Part shown: positions 45,421 through 57,691 of the stretch, in pieces
Position numbering within the stretch: position 1 is the stretch's first letter
How the letters are laid out: every line of letters starts with the position of its first letter
Assembly: GCA_021234155.1 (NCBI GenBank)
Contig: JAJEKV010000095.1
Location: 186,001 to 250,000, forward strand
Direction of reading: 5' to 3'
Source of the DNA: Isoetes taiwanensis
Taxonomy: Eukaryota; Streptophyta; Lycopodiopsida; Isoetales; Isoetaceae
DNA length: 64,000 bases
Notes under the pieces: generated by a model
What the model was told of the DNA's origin: nothing
Seen by the model: only the letters and a program-made list of their open reading frames with translations
The model's database searches: none
Made by a program: the position numbers and the translations under genes

Positions 45421-46419
45421 CCTCTTGGATGATGCGGTCTCACGGTACCCCTCACGCATCAGTTCTCTTCCGTGCCCTCGTCGAAACCATGGCTACCGCC
45501 GTGCTTTTAAACCCTCGCTTTCGATAACATATGAACTATGGAAGGAGGGCAAGATTTTTATGGCCATGGAAGCCATAGCGGGTGTCGAAGTTGAAATTCA
45601 ATTGAAATTCGAAGAATGCAATCGAGTGCAAGCTTTGGCCAAATCGTTTTAAACCGCATTGAATTCGGTTCAAATCGGCATGCTTTCGGGGTTTTTCTTC
45701 AACATGGACACCGGGGATTCACCTTTGATGGCGTATAACCCATGAGAGTTCAGCGGAGGGGTGTTTTTGGACCATTTCGCGCATTATACTTAGGGGTTAG
45801 GGGTGTTTTAGGCACTAATTTGGAGCAATATCTATACACGAGAGGGTCAAATTGCCTTGTATAACTGCGTATACAAGGGGGGTTTTTTGCTACCCTCCGA
45901 ACGCAGATGCCATACCCCCTTATGTATAAGTGCACCCCCCGGGCATGGACATGGTAGACCGATTACGCAGTATGGTGTCTCAGGGGCGCGATTATGCGGG
46001 ACATGCGCTCACTACAGAGGCCACTGCAGGCATGGTTGATGGACCCTGGTGTCTCGGTTGACGGAATACCAGATAATGACACCTGGCCACAAAAGGACGG
46101 TACATGGACGCATATACCCATGACAGCATGACAACAACACGCGAAAGGAGGGGGGGTTTTCCGTCGCTACGAGGTGAGGTCACGGCAGAAGGCAACCATA
46201 CCCTAAGCTATAAAACAGTTGAAAATTTATTCCTCAAGGGATTACTGATTGGTTTGTGAAAACAATTTGCCAGGTTCAAAGGCATTTACAAGTATTGAGG
46301 CTCAAGGAAAATATTTGCAAAAGATATTGGAAGAACAGCAAAAATGAACAAGGTTCTTAGCTCTATCGGGAGCCTAAATGGGTCAACAGAACATCCTGAT
46401 TAGAACATCCTGATTTGGA
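45421..46419. other. Spacer after the pogo relic
   Basis: Mixed-composition sequence with G-runs (45880-45945). It may include the 5' untranslated part and terminus of the pogo element, but I could not find a terminus pair. Confidence 0.3.
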
Positions 46420-46800
46420 TGTTGATGCTTTTGAACCAAGTTCAATTACTTTAGCTAAGGATGATTCTCTAGCATTAGTGTCGGTTGCTTCAGGCAAGGA
46501 TGATTCTCCACCGTTAGTGCCTTTCTCATCTGCTGAAGCAGACAAGAGGATGATGATAATCACAGTGGTGGCATTGAAAATTTGACAATGCAAGGAGTTT
46601 GCAAGCCTCCACCTTCTAAAAGATGCAAACTGGATGTGTGCGAGCCAAAAATGGCAGCGCAATATGGAGGGGGTGATACTCAGTCACAGAGTGATTATTA
46701 CATACATTTGTATCAGGCAATACCTACACAACATGGATCATTCGATTATGCTGTGCATACCTCCACAAACAATGTTCTTAATGGTGTAGATCATGAATGA
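46420..46800 (+). pseudogene. Captured exon(s), unknown gene
   Basis: One frame reads DVDAFEPSSITLAKDDSLAL, then VSVASGKDDSPPLVPFSSAE; after a frameshift near 46555 it continues NLTMQGVCKPPPSKRCKLD and YYIHLYQAIPTQHGSFDYAV to a TGA at 46798. The composition is protein-like and the two halves are in consistent orientation. The opposite strand is partly open too. Family not recognised. Confidence 0.4.
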
Positions 46801-47930
46801 AGACCATTATAAGGAAGTGATGGTAGGGAAGATGAGCCTGAGAACACAGGGAATGGTTATTTGGAGTTGCCGAGATGAAGAACACCCTTGAGAGCCCCGA
46901 AATCTTTGACAAGTTGACCCAATAAACTTCAAGTGGGGACTTTGCTTTTTGAAATTAGACACGCTTGCTTCTGGCGCATGCTTTTTGGAAAGTATCATTA
47001 GAGCGTTCTTGGTTGAAGAACAAAAAATTGTGGAAAAGGTATTGAAGATTCACAAGGCAAAAGAAAAGCATTCTGCTAAAGCACAAGCTTAAGTTCTGCT
47101 GCTCATAGAGAAAGTTGAATTGTGCGCAGAAATAATTTTACCGAACTCATTTTGTAGTCAGTGCATTTTCCTTTTGATGACAAACTACTTACAAATAAGG
47201 TGATACACATTCAAAAAATTGAATTCTAAAGACATATAGACTAGGCCAAATTTTCATTCTACTTTCTACTTGGAAAACAAATGTAACTACAAGTAATGTG
47301 ATGTTATGCATAGTCCATAGAGTTTACAAGGGAGCATAAGTGTGCAAGAGATTTAAGAGGCATTTATAGTGGCCTTTAATATTTGGTTATTAATGTTTGT
47401 AGACATGGGTGGAATCTGGTATTTGCCATCCAATGCCCCTCACCCAAATATTATAACGAATTCCTTGAAAAGAAGACATAGGTAGAATCTGATCCTTCAA
47501 ATTTGCTATCAAATGGCCTTCATCGAAAATAGTAAGAAAACCAAGTACAACGTATGAGGTTGATATTTTAAGATGATTTATTAACAATTTGTATTGTAGT
47601 GCTTTTAGGTTCTGTTGGGCCCAGACTTGGGCCAGTACTTGAAGCATCTCTCAATCCCACTACCCAGTGAGACGCAAAGCCATTGTGGTATGATATGTGC
47701 CACTTTTAGCATGTGGCAATGTGGAGACCTAACAATTGCTATGAACAAGCATCATCCTGTTCTACTCAAAGCTCTCAGATAGATACCGATGCAACACTAT
47801 CTAACATGAAGGAGCTAGATGTCTTATAGACATTGTTATACCTTTGAAAAGTTTTCGCTATAATAAAGAATTAAATAGTTGGATTATTCCCGCAAGCTTT
47901 TCTTTTGCAACCAAAAACTTACAGGCTCCC
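46801..47930. other. 3' part of Helitron D, no gene seen
   Basis: AT-rich. The usual family subterminal text (ACTTACAGGCTCCCAAC) appears just before the 3' hairpin. Confidence 0.4.
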
Positions 47931-47965
47931 AACATATGCCCAACAACGCTGGGCACCATTACTAG

Positions 47966-49607
47966 TGCAACTAGATAGATTAGGTGTCGGACACATGATT
48001 ATGTAGTTCTGTTCTGTACATGCAGGTCTGTCAAAGCATATATCTTTAGCTAAAGATGGCTGCTTCGGATATGGTGCTTAATTTTTTTTGAAGGTTCTGC
48101 TTGCAACAAGCGTAAGTTTGATATATGCAAAATATTTCTAAGCTTAGTGGTCTACTTAGGTTGTGACCTTCTATTAAAGCCCCTTCGTAACCCTATAAGT
48201 TTATTAGTTAGTTGCTATTTTTGCAGATATTTCACAGGCCTGGCATCAAGATGGAGCCAGGATTTGCCATAGCCGAAAGACGAGATAGAGACTTTTTTTT
48301 CTGCCCAAATGGTTAAAGTTGCATAGTGGAAGAGGTTTGTGGAGTTGAAATAGGCATCCTTCACACAATATTTGGAAGCCTATGACATTCATTTTAGTGC
48401 ATCCTGATGAGATGTATTAGTGTATTTTAGTGCAACCTAATTAGATTCGTTTTCTGTGATTCTTAAGGAAAACCAAGCCTCTTAAGGCACCGATGTTCTC
48501 AATCAATGATGTTCTCAAGCAATGTTATAATATTTTTAAAACACCCATGCACTTTGCTTGAGAGTTCTAGCTTAAACTTAGAAAATGTTGTGGAGGGATC
48601 AGACGCTGTAATAAAGAATATATTAATTCTGGAATATGGCCCTCATTTTAGTCAAATAGAGCATGAACTACCTACAGCAAGACAAACTTCTGTGAGTTTC
48701 TTATGGCAAAGCAAGCCGCAATCATTGTTTTAAGAATGGGAACACACCATGCGCTTCAATTAGAGTTAGAACATGATGTGCTCTCCATTGTTGAATTGAA
48801 GTCGAGAGCTGACCTTCATTGCTTTGTGTCATCAGAGATTGCACAATTTCACATGTATTCTAAGTGTTTTTGGGATCAACAATTGTGAGAGTTGAACAAT
48901 GAAAGAAACTAATTGCACAATTTCACATGTATTCTAAGTGTTTTTGGGATCAACAATTGTGAGAGTTTTTTACCATAACGTAAAAAGTTGAATGCTTCCT
49001 AACACTTAGCATGCCATGTTTCTGAAGAGGAGTTTGTATGCTCATTTGTCAATATATGCAAGTATTGATATGAGTCATTACTCTTTGAGGAGTCCATGAC
49101 CATAATTGAAAAGATATTAAAGACAAAAAATAATAAAATTTATTACAAAAACATAAAAAGATGTAACATAGCATTCAACCACTTACATAGCATAATAATA
49201 TCCATGGGATGTAACAAACTTTCCATCATAATTATAGTTATCGTTATCATTTTGTGACAATGTGGGACTTGGTAGAAGAAGAGTTATAGAAGCAAAGATA
49301 ATTGAAACCAAATATTATAGATACAAAGGACACAAAAGTTCTGCCCAAATTACACATTATCAATTGCATGAATCTCACACTATCCTAAGGCACGATTATG
49401 TATAACGACATGTCTCCGACTTTGCCCATGAATTTCCATAGAACGAAGATGACGTGTCTCCAGCCCATGAATTTTCATATTACAACAAAGAAGCTCTAAA
49501 GTTTATAATATTTAGCTTATCTCACGATTAGAAACTTAGTTTATGTCTGGCTCTGATCATCTACATGTATTCAACTTATGCCCAGCAACGCTGGGCACCA
49601 TTACTAG
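47966..49607 (+). mobile_element. Segment ending in a Helitron 3' terminus (E1)
   Basis: It ends with the perfect hairpin CCCAGCAACGCTGGG (49581-49595) and CACCATTACTAG (CTAG 49604-49607), followed by T. No TC...TATAATG 5' end is visible between 47966 and this point. It contains a ~76-bp tandem duplication (GCACAATTTCACATGTATTC at about 48839 and 48914) and no recognised gene. Confidence 0.6.
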
Positions 49608-51145
49608 TTGGTTTATACTTTGAGCATTACTATAGACAAGGTAGAAAGGTTTATTCCAAGTTTCAAGTAGCACCTTGCAAGATTTGTAATAAAGAATAGT
49701 TCCAGCTAGAGAATTGAGTTCAGATCTGCCATTTAACCATTTCTTTTAATCATTTCTTTTTTTTCTTTTTTTCTTTTTTGCTTTTAACCTTTTCTTTCTT
49801 TTTTACCAGAGTTAAGGAAATGAGGGTACCTTCTGTCAGTGGATTCAAGTCCAATTCTATCTCAATGTAAGCAGCATAGAGTTCTTGAGCTTGGAGCAAG
49901 CAAGAAGTTCAAAACAAGGTAAATTTGGAGCTATATATGGTATTATCCTATTTTTTGGACTGAGGAGATGGGGCCAGAGGTAATAATATATCATCCTTTT
50001 AAACAAATACCCTTAAAGCTACTAGGGAGTTGATGCTTTTAGAAGATGCATAAGTTGACATTGCAGAATTATGAAGAAGTAGCTTTGCTGCCTCTCTTAA
50101 ATTAATTAGTAGTACTTTGCAGGATTTGTAACAAAAAGAAGAAAGATACAGGTCAAGAATAAGTTCCAGCTAGAGGAATAAGTTTAGATCTACCATTTAA
50201 GTAGATGTGTACATTGAGGACCAATTCTTTCTCAACATAAGTAGCACGTAGTTTGAGCACATATGAAGAAGTTTAAAAAGAGGTAATTCTGGTTGTTTGG
50301 GGCTAAAGAGATGGTAATCTACTTCATTAATGCAAGTTGCTTTACTATTCGGGTCATTTGTTTTTTGTTTTCAATGCTTACCTCCCATGCAACCTGTTCT
50401 TGAAGTGCACAAAGGAATGTAATGTTGGACATGGTCCACGGATTGCAATTCTATAGGGAAGGCAAAGAAGAAATTAGAGCATAAATTATAGAAAGCAAGG
50501 AATCATACCTGTAGTACGAAATTGCAATAAGAAGCAAAAGCAAATAGAAAAAGAGCATCATAGACAACGTGATTGTTCAGAAGCAAAGCAACAAATGGAC
50601 AAAAAAAACCCTTCATTTATGATGGGCAATTGAATTGGATTGAATGCCAAACTTGGCTTTCAATCCCATCTCATTCCATCCAATGATTAGGATCTATAGT
50701 GTGACATCGCAATAACATGGTGAAAAACAAAAGAGGATCATATGCCACTCAATTGTACACAACACGAAGACACATTCACTCGCTTATATATTCTATATAG
50801 ATAGCATCACAACTAAATAAAATTCTAAGACATTCCTATTGAAGACATTCTATATAGATAGCTTCACAACTAAATAAAATTTTAAGACATTCCTATTAAG
50901 ACATTCTATATAGATAGCATCACAAATGAATAAATTCTAAGACAAGAAATATACACACAATGCCCCTTCTCCGGATATTATAAATTGGAATGCCCACCAA
51001 TATTTATAGACCCCCAACATTTACAGGTCATCACAAGATACCCACCAGCATTTACACTTATCACCCACCAGCATTTACATTTATCGGTTCCCAAACATTT
51101 AGAAGCCCTCACACGATGCCCCGCAACACTGGGCACCATAACTAG
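49608..51145 (+). mobile_element. Segment ending in a Helitron 3' terminus (E2)
   Basis: It ends with a slightly degenerate hairpin (CCCCGCAACACTGGG, 51119-51133) and CACCATAACTAG (CTAG 51142-51145). The subterminal region repeats CACCA(G/A)CATTTACA-type text. A ~63-bp tandem repeat with GACATTCCTATT and TTCTATATAGATAGC lies at about 50790-50930. No 5' terminus or gene recognised. Confidence 0.6.
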
Positions 51146-52767
51146 TAGGTACTATAAAAGGTATAACTAGTTGGTACTATAAAAGGTACATTCAAGGAAA
51201 CAGGTGAAAGATAAAAAGAGCTGCCTTTCTAATATAGGCAGCTTGGGTAACACCAATGCATAGCCACCAGCAACTCGTACAAAGATCCAAATAGCAACAG
51301 GTGGATTTCTTAGATGTACTAAAGGATTAAGTGGTAACAAATAATCTGTTCATTCTTCTATATGTTCCACGTTCAACACAATCAATACATAGCAATAGCA
51401 ATGCATAGCGCAGCATCAACGCTGAGCACTTTGCACTCTTTCTGATAAATTTTGCTAACCTGTATTTCGCACAAAAGAATGAAGAATATGAGTCAAGAAA
51501 GCTTGTTCATCCATACCTTTGAGGCTATCATCTCTTTCATTCTTGTACCAATTCCTACCGTCCCGGTACATGCGGGAGCATATAATAAAGAGTGGAACAT
51601 TCTTCTGGTTGTAAAGGCTCTTCTTCAATTCTGCCTGGAATTCATGAGCTAATTCTGCCATTATTTTACCCTTCCACTTCATATCATAAGCTTTGTTCTT
51701 TAAGCTCTGATCTGCTTTGGTTCGAACCATAGCACATTCTTTGTTCCAATTTGCGGCTTCTACAGCGAGTTGAACATCTACCTCTAAGAATATATCACTG
51801 GTTAAAATGAGAATAAAATCAAAGGCGTAGAGCTTTTTATCCTTAAAATAAGTTGCTGCTGGATGTTTTAAAGTGTCAGCACCAAGAAGCTTCCAAAAAA
51901 CAACATTGGGAAATCTAGAATTACTATAACGCTTTACTTCATCAGTGGTTTGCATTGTTGACCTACCATTAGATCATTACTTCACCATTTAATCTTAACC
52001 TAAGTCCCATATTAAAACTCAACTTCATATAGCAACCCCTGAGTGCATATAAGAAGAAGACGACTTACACTCACTAAAGCAATATCTTGCAATTCAGAAG
52101 CAAAAATTAGTAAAGTTTGCAGCTTTTTGGGAAGCTTGCATGCATATAAGTTTTGACATGGTAATTATTGGGTTATAAGTTCTTTAAGGTTTTGCCTTAT
52201 GATAATGTGAGTAAAGAAGAACCTATTGTGTTGCAACATATTTTTTTGGCAATGGTTCGACAAAGCTTTTGTTTCCTACGATATTATAGTAGCATAACAC
52301 ATATATTATAGGAGGCTTTATTTGCAATGTTTTACATTTAATAAGCAAGAGTCATGAACACAGACAGGTTCATATTTTGTTTGCATACACCAAGTATTTT
52401 TAAAGATACTCTAGGTAGATGTGCAAAGTTCTTTTAAAGGTAGCTATACATAAGGGTGCAACACAATGAACAAGCTATCTATGTTAACAGTAAATAACGC
52501 AAGAATACCTTCAAAGGATTACATGGTGGTGGTGTTCACAAGGCATCTATAGCCACAATACATCCACATCCATGTGCAAGCAACAAGAAAGAGTAAGTAT
52601 ATGAAATTTAGTACAATACAACATCAACCCCCCATAGAAATGACCACTTGCAATTTACAGGTTCCTAAAACGATTCAATGGCCCAGAAGTTGCTCTATAC
52701 AAATACACAAGTTTCTAACATTTATAGGTTTCCAAATTATGCCAGCAACGCTGGGTACCGTTACTAG
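51146..52767 (+). mobile_element. Segment ending in a Helitron 3' terminus (E3)
   Basis: It ends GCCAGCAACGCTGGG (52741-52755), then TACCGTTACTAG (CTAG 52764-52767), followed by T. It contains the minus-strand IRG-like fragment. No 5' terminus seen. Segment boundaries are set only by the neighbouring 3' ends. Confidence 0.55.
51455..51955 (-). pseudogene. IRG-like (immunity-related GTPase) fragment
   Basis: A 166-codon open frame. It contains FPNVVFWKLLGADTLKHPAA where IRG-type GTPases have a W-D-L-P-G-x-G-T switch-II (G3) motif, then TYFKDKKLYAFDFILILTSD, LAVEAANWNKECAMVRTKAD with a G4-type TKAD, and AELAHEFQAELKKSLYNQ, PLFIICSRMY. The spacing from G3 to G4 fits the family. The G3 motif is damaged (Asp to Lys, Pro to Leu, Gly to Asp), and the P-loop (G1) is absent because only one exon is present. 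The upstream base context (about 51956-51975) could be an acceptor. It is a remnant inside Helitron-derived DNA, on the strand opposite to the flanking termini. In animals the family acts in cell-autonomous immunity; the role in plants is not known to me. Confidence 0.55.
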
Positions 52768-53020
52768 TTTGGAATAATGGAATGATGTTTAAAAAAGAGA
52801 CCAACCATGGTACAATCTGGCAAACCATGCATGCTTTTACAAGAATGGATGAGTATTTATAATTATAAATTGCCTTCGATTTTAAATATATTATTGTATT
52901 GCTTACCACTACAAATGGCATAGTGGATAAATCACAAAAACATACAACTTGATATATGCCAATTCGATTAACAAGCACTAAACAATACATCTATTTCTCT
53001 CAAAATGGCAATGGTTTATA
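52768..53020. other. Spacer between Helitron ends E3 and F
   Basis: 253 bp of AT-rich sequence between a CTAG 3' end and the TC 5' end of the next Helitron. Nothing recognised. Confidence 0.4.
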
Positions 53021-54760
53021 TCTTTATATAATAAAAATATAGCGTGTGTCTTCCATGGAGACCTAAATCCAATGGTTGAGGATTTGATCGACCAACGGTG
53101 AAGATGACATGTGCACGACTTCAACTAAGATTAACTCAATCCGACAGTCAAGGGGTGAAATGGGAAAGGGAAAAGGAAAAAGAAAGGGAAAATGGAGAAA
53201 AAAGGAAAAGGGAGGGGAAAAGGACAAAAGGAAAGGGAGAAAGAAACAAAAAAAAAAGGAAATGGGAAAATAAAATAAAAAAGGAAAAAAGGCAGAATAG
53301 AAAAAAAAGGGGAAAAGGGAGAAAAAGAACAAAAAATGAAGTAGAAAGGGAAAGGGGAGGAGAAAATTATAAAGGGAGGCAAAAGGGCGAAGAAGAAGGA
53401 AGACAAAAGAGATTGAAGGAAAAGGGAAGGAAAAAAGGAGAAAATAAGAAAAAAAAGTGGAGAAAAAGGGAAAAGAAAAAGTAGAAGGCAAAATAAGCAG
53501 AAGGAAAAGGGGAAGACAAAAGGGCGAAGGAAAAGGAAGAAAAAAAAGAAGAAAAGAAAAAATGGAGAAAGGGTTGGGAAAAAGAAAAGGTTAAAAAAGA
53601 AAGGGAAAGAAAAAGGAAAGGCCAAAGGGGAAATGGAAGTGAAAAAAGGGGAGAAGAAAAGTTAGGAGAGGATAGAAAAGGGCCATTGGGAAAGGAAAAG
53701 GGAAAAGGGAAGCCAAAAAGGAAGGGAAGAAGGGAAAAGGAAAAAGGAAAGGTGAAAAAGGGGAAAATAAAAAAAAGAAGAAGCGGGAAAAATGGGGAGG
53801 AGAAAAATGAAAAAATTGAAGGGGAAAAAAAAAGGAGAAAGAGCGAAAAAGGAAAAAGGAGAAAAAAATAAGTAGAAAAGGAAGGGGGAGAAAATGATAA
53901 AGGGAGACAAAAGGGCCAAAGGAAAAAGGGAAAGGAAAAAGGAGAAATGAGAAAAAAGTGGAGAAAAAGGGGAAGAAAAAAAGGGGAAGGCAAAAAATAG
54001 GAAGGAAAGGGAAAGACAAAGGGCCAAAAGGAAAAGGGAAGACAAAAGGGCGAAGGAAAAGGAAAAAGAAAGGGGAAGGAAAAAAAAAAAAGAGAAGGAA
54101 AAAAAAGGTGGAGAAAGGGGTTGGGAAAAGGGCTTAGGAAAAGAAAGGGGAAAGAAAGAAAAAGGGGCCAAAGGGAGGGAAATGGAAGGGAAAAAAGGGG
54201 AAAGAAAGGATTGGGAGGAGGAAAAAGGGCCATTGAGAAAGGAAAAGCAAAGGAAGGAAAGGGAAGGAGGAAAAGGAAAAAAAGGAAGGTGAAAAGAAGG
54301 AGGAAATAAAAAAAAAAAAAAGCGGGGAAAAATAGGAAGGCGAGAAAATGTAGAAAAATTGAAGAAGGAAAAAAGAAAAGGAGAATTGGCAAGCGAAAAG
54401 GGAAAAGCAGAAAAAGGGGGGGAAAAGGGAAAACACAACGAAAAAAGAAAAAGTAAAAGGACAAAATGGAAATGGGGAGAAAAGGAAAGGAAAAACAGAA
54501 AGGGAAAAAAAGAGTGAAAAAGAACAGCGGAAGAAATGGGATAGTGGAAAAAAGGTAAATAGAAAATAGAAAAAAAAAGGAAAAAGGGGGAAAAATGGAA
54601 AGTAGAAAAAGGCAAAAGGGGAAAAGGGGAAAAACTTGGGAACCTTTGGGAAATCGTGGAATGCCTTAATTGTACAATCTTAAAAATGTGAGTTCATTTA
54701 ACAATCGGCCCAATGTATCATTGTTCTAGCTATGCCAAAGAACGCCGGTCTCCATTCTAG
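53021..54760 (+). mobile_element. Helitron F (1.7 kb) filled by a polypurine tract
   Basis: It starts TCTTTATATAATAAAAATAT after an A and carries a subterminal GACCTAAATCCAATGG similar to the family's CTAATTTGAACGG. It ends with a worn hairpin (GCCAAAGAACGCCGGTC, about 54733-54750) and CCATTCTAG (CTAG 54757-54760). Its architecture matches Helitron C: a short unique 5' part, a long purine tract and a short 3' part. Confidence 0.7.
53155..54640 (+). repeat. 1.5-kb polypurine (GGAAAA-like) tract
   Basis: The plus strand is nearly pure A/G, with scattered C in AAAGGC(A/C)AAA-type interruptions (for example GGCAAAAGGGCGAAGG, GGCCAAAGGG). It resembles the tract in Helitron C, but the interruption motifs differ (CATGG there, GGCC/GGGCGAAGG here). 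The long Phe/Pro/Ser-rich minus-strand frames are by-products. Confidence 0.95.
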
Positions 54761-55833
54761 TAAATAAATAAGCTTTGGTTTTGTGAACAATTTATTGTTG
54801 GTTTCCACGCCATTATCTTTGCCTTTATGATAAAACCAATATGAGGTAGAGATAAACCTAAGTTATTTTTAATTTGTACATCTAAACTAAAATTGATATG
54901 TAATATAAAACATCATTGGTTTGCTTGAACACGGGATATTTTAAAAAGATGGAATGCCATTATCTATATTTTGATAGAAAACATACATTATCTTTGGTAA
55001 TAAACTTGAATACTTATCACATAAGGCAACAATTGCTCATATGAAAAGACATTGATGAGTTCATACAACAACTACTGTGTGAGTGCATAATACTTCAAGC
55101 TAAAGCCACTAGTAGTTTACAAATAGAATATGTCTTAGTTTTTTTACTAAGTTGATACCAAATGTTAATTCAAAGCATAATTGGCTTACCTCATCCATAA
55201 AATACTTTGAAGATGCAAAACCACCACGGTATTGAGAGATAACCTGTTAATCGTTTTAATAAAGAACTTAAAGCCTTTATTCTATGCAAACACTGGTGGT
55301 TTACAAATGGAATATCTCGCAATTTTCTTACTAAGCTAAATTCGAAACATAATTGGCTTATCCCCAACACAAAATATTTTGAAGATTCAAAGCCACCACT
55401 ATGTTGAGACATAAAGTGTTACTTGTTTTCATAAGAAACTTGACGCCTTTATTCGATGCAACATCAATGATTCATGCAACAAGATATTAATGAGATGATT
55501 CAGAGACCACTATGAGTTGCCCAATTCTTTAAAATTAAAAACACTAGTGGTTTACAACCTATACTATTATTTGAGCCACATATCACCTGGCCACAAAACA
55601 TAGCAATAAACCAAGAGAATTGACCACCCTAAGGAACCATAGTAAACAAGGTGCTACGCACGGAGGGTTGCCCTCTGTGCCCCGAGGGTGAAGTGGCTTA
55701 AATCATAATTCAAAGTCATGTTTTCACAATCAATTAAAATTGCTACAATACGTGATGCTTGATTCTTGTTTTCAACCAGAATTTCTTCCTTTATCCCTAA
55801 AATATTATTTTAGTACAAACAAACTTACCCAAA
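54761..55833. other. AT-rich spacer with a repeated segment
   Basis: CAAAGCATAATTGGCTTA(C/T)C-like text followed by AAAATA(C/T)TTTGAAGAT occurs at about 55171 and 55348, suggesting an old ~175-bp duplication. The candidate minus-strand exon there (about 55191-55412) has no recognised family. Confidence 0.4.
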
Positions 55834-56293
55834 TCACAACAACCATGTCAGCATCTTGTAGATTCTCATTTCCTTTAAGCGACTACGTCCAGTGTGCATC
55901 AGACTTGGATCTAGCACGATGTTCATCAATGATTTTCTGCACAAAGAACGTGACTTTTGGAACCCAAACTTGGCAATGAGGATCGACAGATTGCAAAAAG
56001 GAAAGATGGCCAGCTCAATTGAAAGCAAGCAAAAGCTCAAATCCTTCTCTAGCTATATTCTGTAGATCATGATCCTCAATGCAATCAGAAGCAAATTTTC
56101 TTTCAAACACAGTACTCGTGATATTTTTAAGGGATGCTCTTCGGAGAAAAGGTCTTAACATAAATTGCTTCATCATGTTTGGAGCTAGAAATAATTTCTT
56201 GAACCATACGTGCAGTTTCCATCTCTCTTGGAGGGCGAAGTCTGAAGTTTCAGTTATGTAAGCAATTTCAGTGCCCTGCAATTTCAATATCAT
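55834..56293 (-). pseudogene. Captured exon(s), unknown gene
   Basis: After an acceptor-like AAATTGCAG (about 56275) the frame reads [20 protein letters not shown], then LHVWFKKLFLAPNMMKQFML and CIEDHDLQNIAREGFELLL, to TGA near 56015. A second frame continues VTFFVQKIIDEHRARSKSDA. The composition and exon-like boundary suggest real coding sequence, but I cannot assign a family. A stop separates the pieces. Confidence 0.4.
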
Positions 56294-57099
56294 GGATAGC
56301 CAGCCTTGCCCAAGATAGAAGTGGACCTGGAGGGTGCATTCTTAAACTTTTCTTTACTACTGCCTGCATAGAATTATTCTGTGATAACCAATTTTTACCA
56401 AGTATGCAATGAGATATATTGATTATCCTTTGCACAGAGACAATTGAGATATAATGCAGTTTACAAAAGTGATCGGCTTAGTTTCTATTTATGTGTTTGA
56501 AGTGAAAGCCAATAGACTGCTTGGATAAATACAAATGGTTACCCATTTTAGGTAAAGACAATCTGAGACTGGATATCCATTGTTGATCAATGAAACCGTA
56601 GATCAAGTGCACAGGAACTGATCTTGTTCAACTTAACAAATACACAGCCCAAGCATAACTCTTTGATGCAAGAAAAGTCACAAAGCAATCAGGGAACAGT
56701 AGTTGCAAGCTTTTTCACTTTAGTTTCAAGGCCAATAGTGTTGTTCTTCAGTAACTGCAAAATGGAGAAGACAATTGGTCAACAATCACAATAAGAAAAG
56801 CAGAATGCAACATCGCTTTTGTCCACACATATTCGTATCTACAAGCATCATGCACAAACATATATCCCGACCAAAAAACAATTTTCTAAGAACAATTAGG
56901 CTTTGATCATAATGTTCCAAGAGAACCTCGACAATGCTTGCATAGCATGTGTTGTGACTTTAAGGGCAGTCTTTCTACAAAAATTGATATACTCGTTTTA
57001 TCCTTGATGCCACAGCAACTTGCTGACTACACATGCTTAAAGGACATCTCCCTAACTCTATGGAAATAACGTCGTACATCGCACTTGCACTTGCATTAT
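56294..57099. other. Spacer, nothing recognised
   Basis: AT-rich, no coding or repeat feature that I can support. Confidence 0.4.
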
Positions 57100-57106
57100 C
57101 CGTAGT

Positions 57107-57684
57107 CACCAGGGAAAAAAATAGCGGCTAATATTAGCCAAATGGCGATTTTTTGGACATTTTTGGAAAAAGTACGGCTAAACTATAAAGGAGAAAATTT
57201 TTGGAAAAAAGAAAAAAATCGCCAAATATTTTCAAAGTTGATCTCCCTTACACCAAGGTTTAGCCAAACATAAGAAAGAAGGAGAGGAAAAATTCTTCCA
57301 CTTTAGCCAAACGTTCGAAAGTTTTCCTACGCATTTAGGGATAGATTAGCCATACTTTTTAATAACTAATGTAAAATATGAGATTATTCATGAGATTATG
57401 GAATAGATGTTGCTAATACTATATTAGATGGACAGTTTTTTGTTCTCCAACTAGTAGATTTCTATTATTAATATGTTCGTACAATAAAAAGTTTGGCATA
57501 GCATAAATGTTTGGCTAAACTTTATATAAAGGTTGAAACAAAAAATAGCCAAACATTCAAAACTAGTAAAGGAAAATTATTCAACTTTAGCCAAACATTC
57601 GAAAGTTTTCCTATGTATTTTGGGTTAAATTAGCCAAAGTTGTTCTAGCTAATCTAAAATATGACTTTAGTAATTTTTTCCCTG
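57107..57684. mobile_element. hAT-like MITE (~578 bp)
   Basis: The left end reads (CAC)CAGGGAAAAAAATAG at 57107-57124 and the right end GTAATTTTTTCCCTG at 57670-57684, an inverted match. CCGTAGT flanks both sides (57100-57106 and 57685-57691), and an 8-bp reading gives 7/8. CAGGG ends with an ~8-bp duplication are typical of hAT elements. The interior has repeated TTTAGCCAAAC(A/G)TTCGAAAG motifs (about 57303 and 57587) and no coding capacity. Confidence 0.8.
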
Positions 57685-57691
57685 CCGTAGT

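Larger units (their letters stand above)
38813..47965 (+). mobile_element. Helitron D (9.2 kb, composite)
   Basis: It starts TCTTATATTATAATG after an A, followed by the family motif AATGGACCACGCTCTAA. The first matching 3' end downstream is CCCAACAACGCTGGG (47939-47953, one stem mismatch) with CACCATTACTAG (CTAG 47962-47965), followed by T. Inside are exon-like duplications, a CACTA-type MITE, another MITE, a pogo-type transposase relic and an unassigned captured fragment. Three further 3' ends follow downstream, so the true mobile unit could be longer. Confidence 0.7.

Noticed and set aside
53063-54615. Long Phe/Pro/Ser-rich minus-strand frames (up to 365 codons)
   Set aside because: Same cause: the second polypurine tract.
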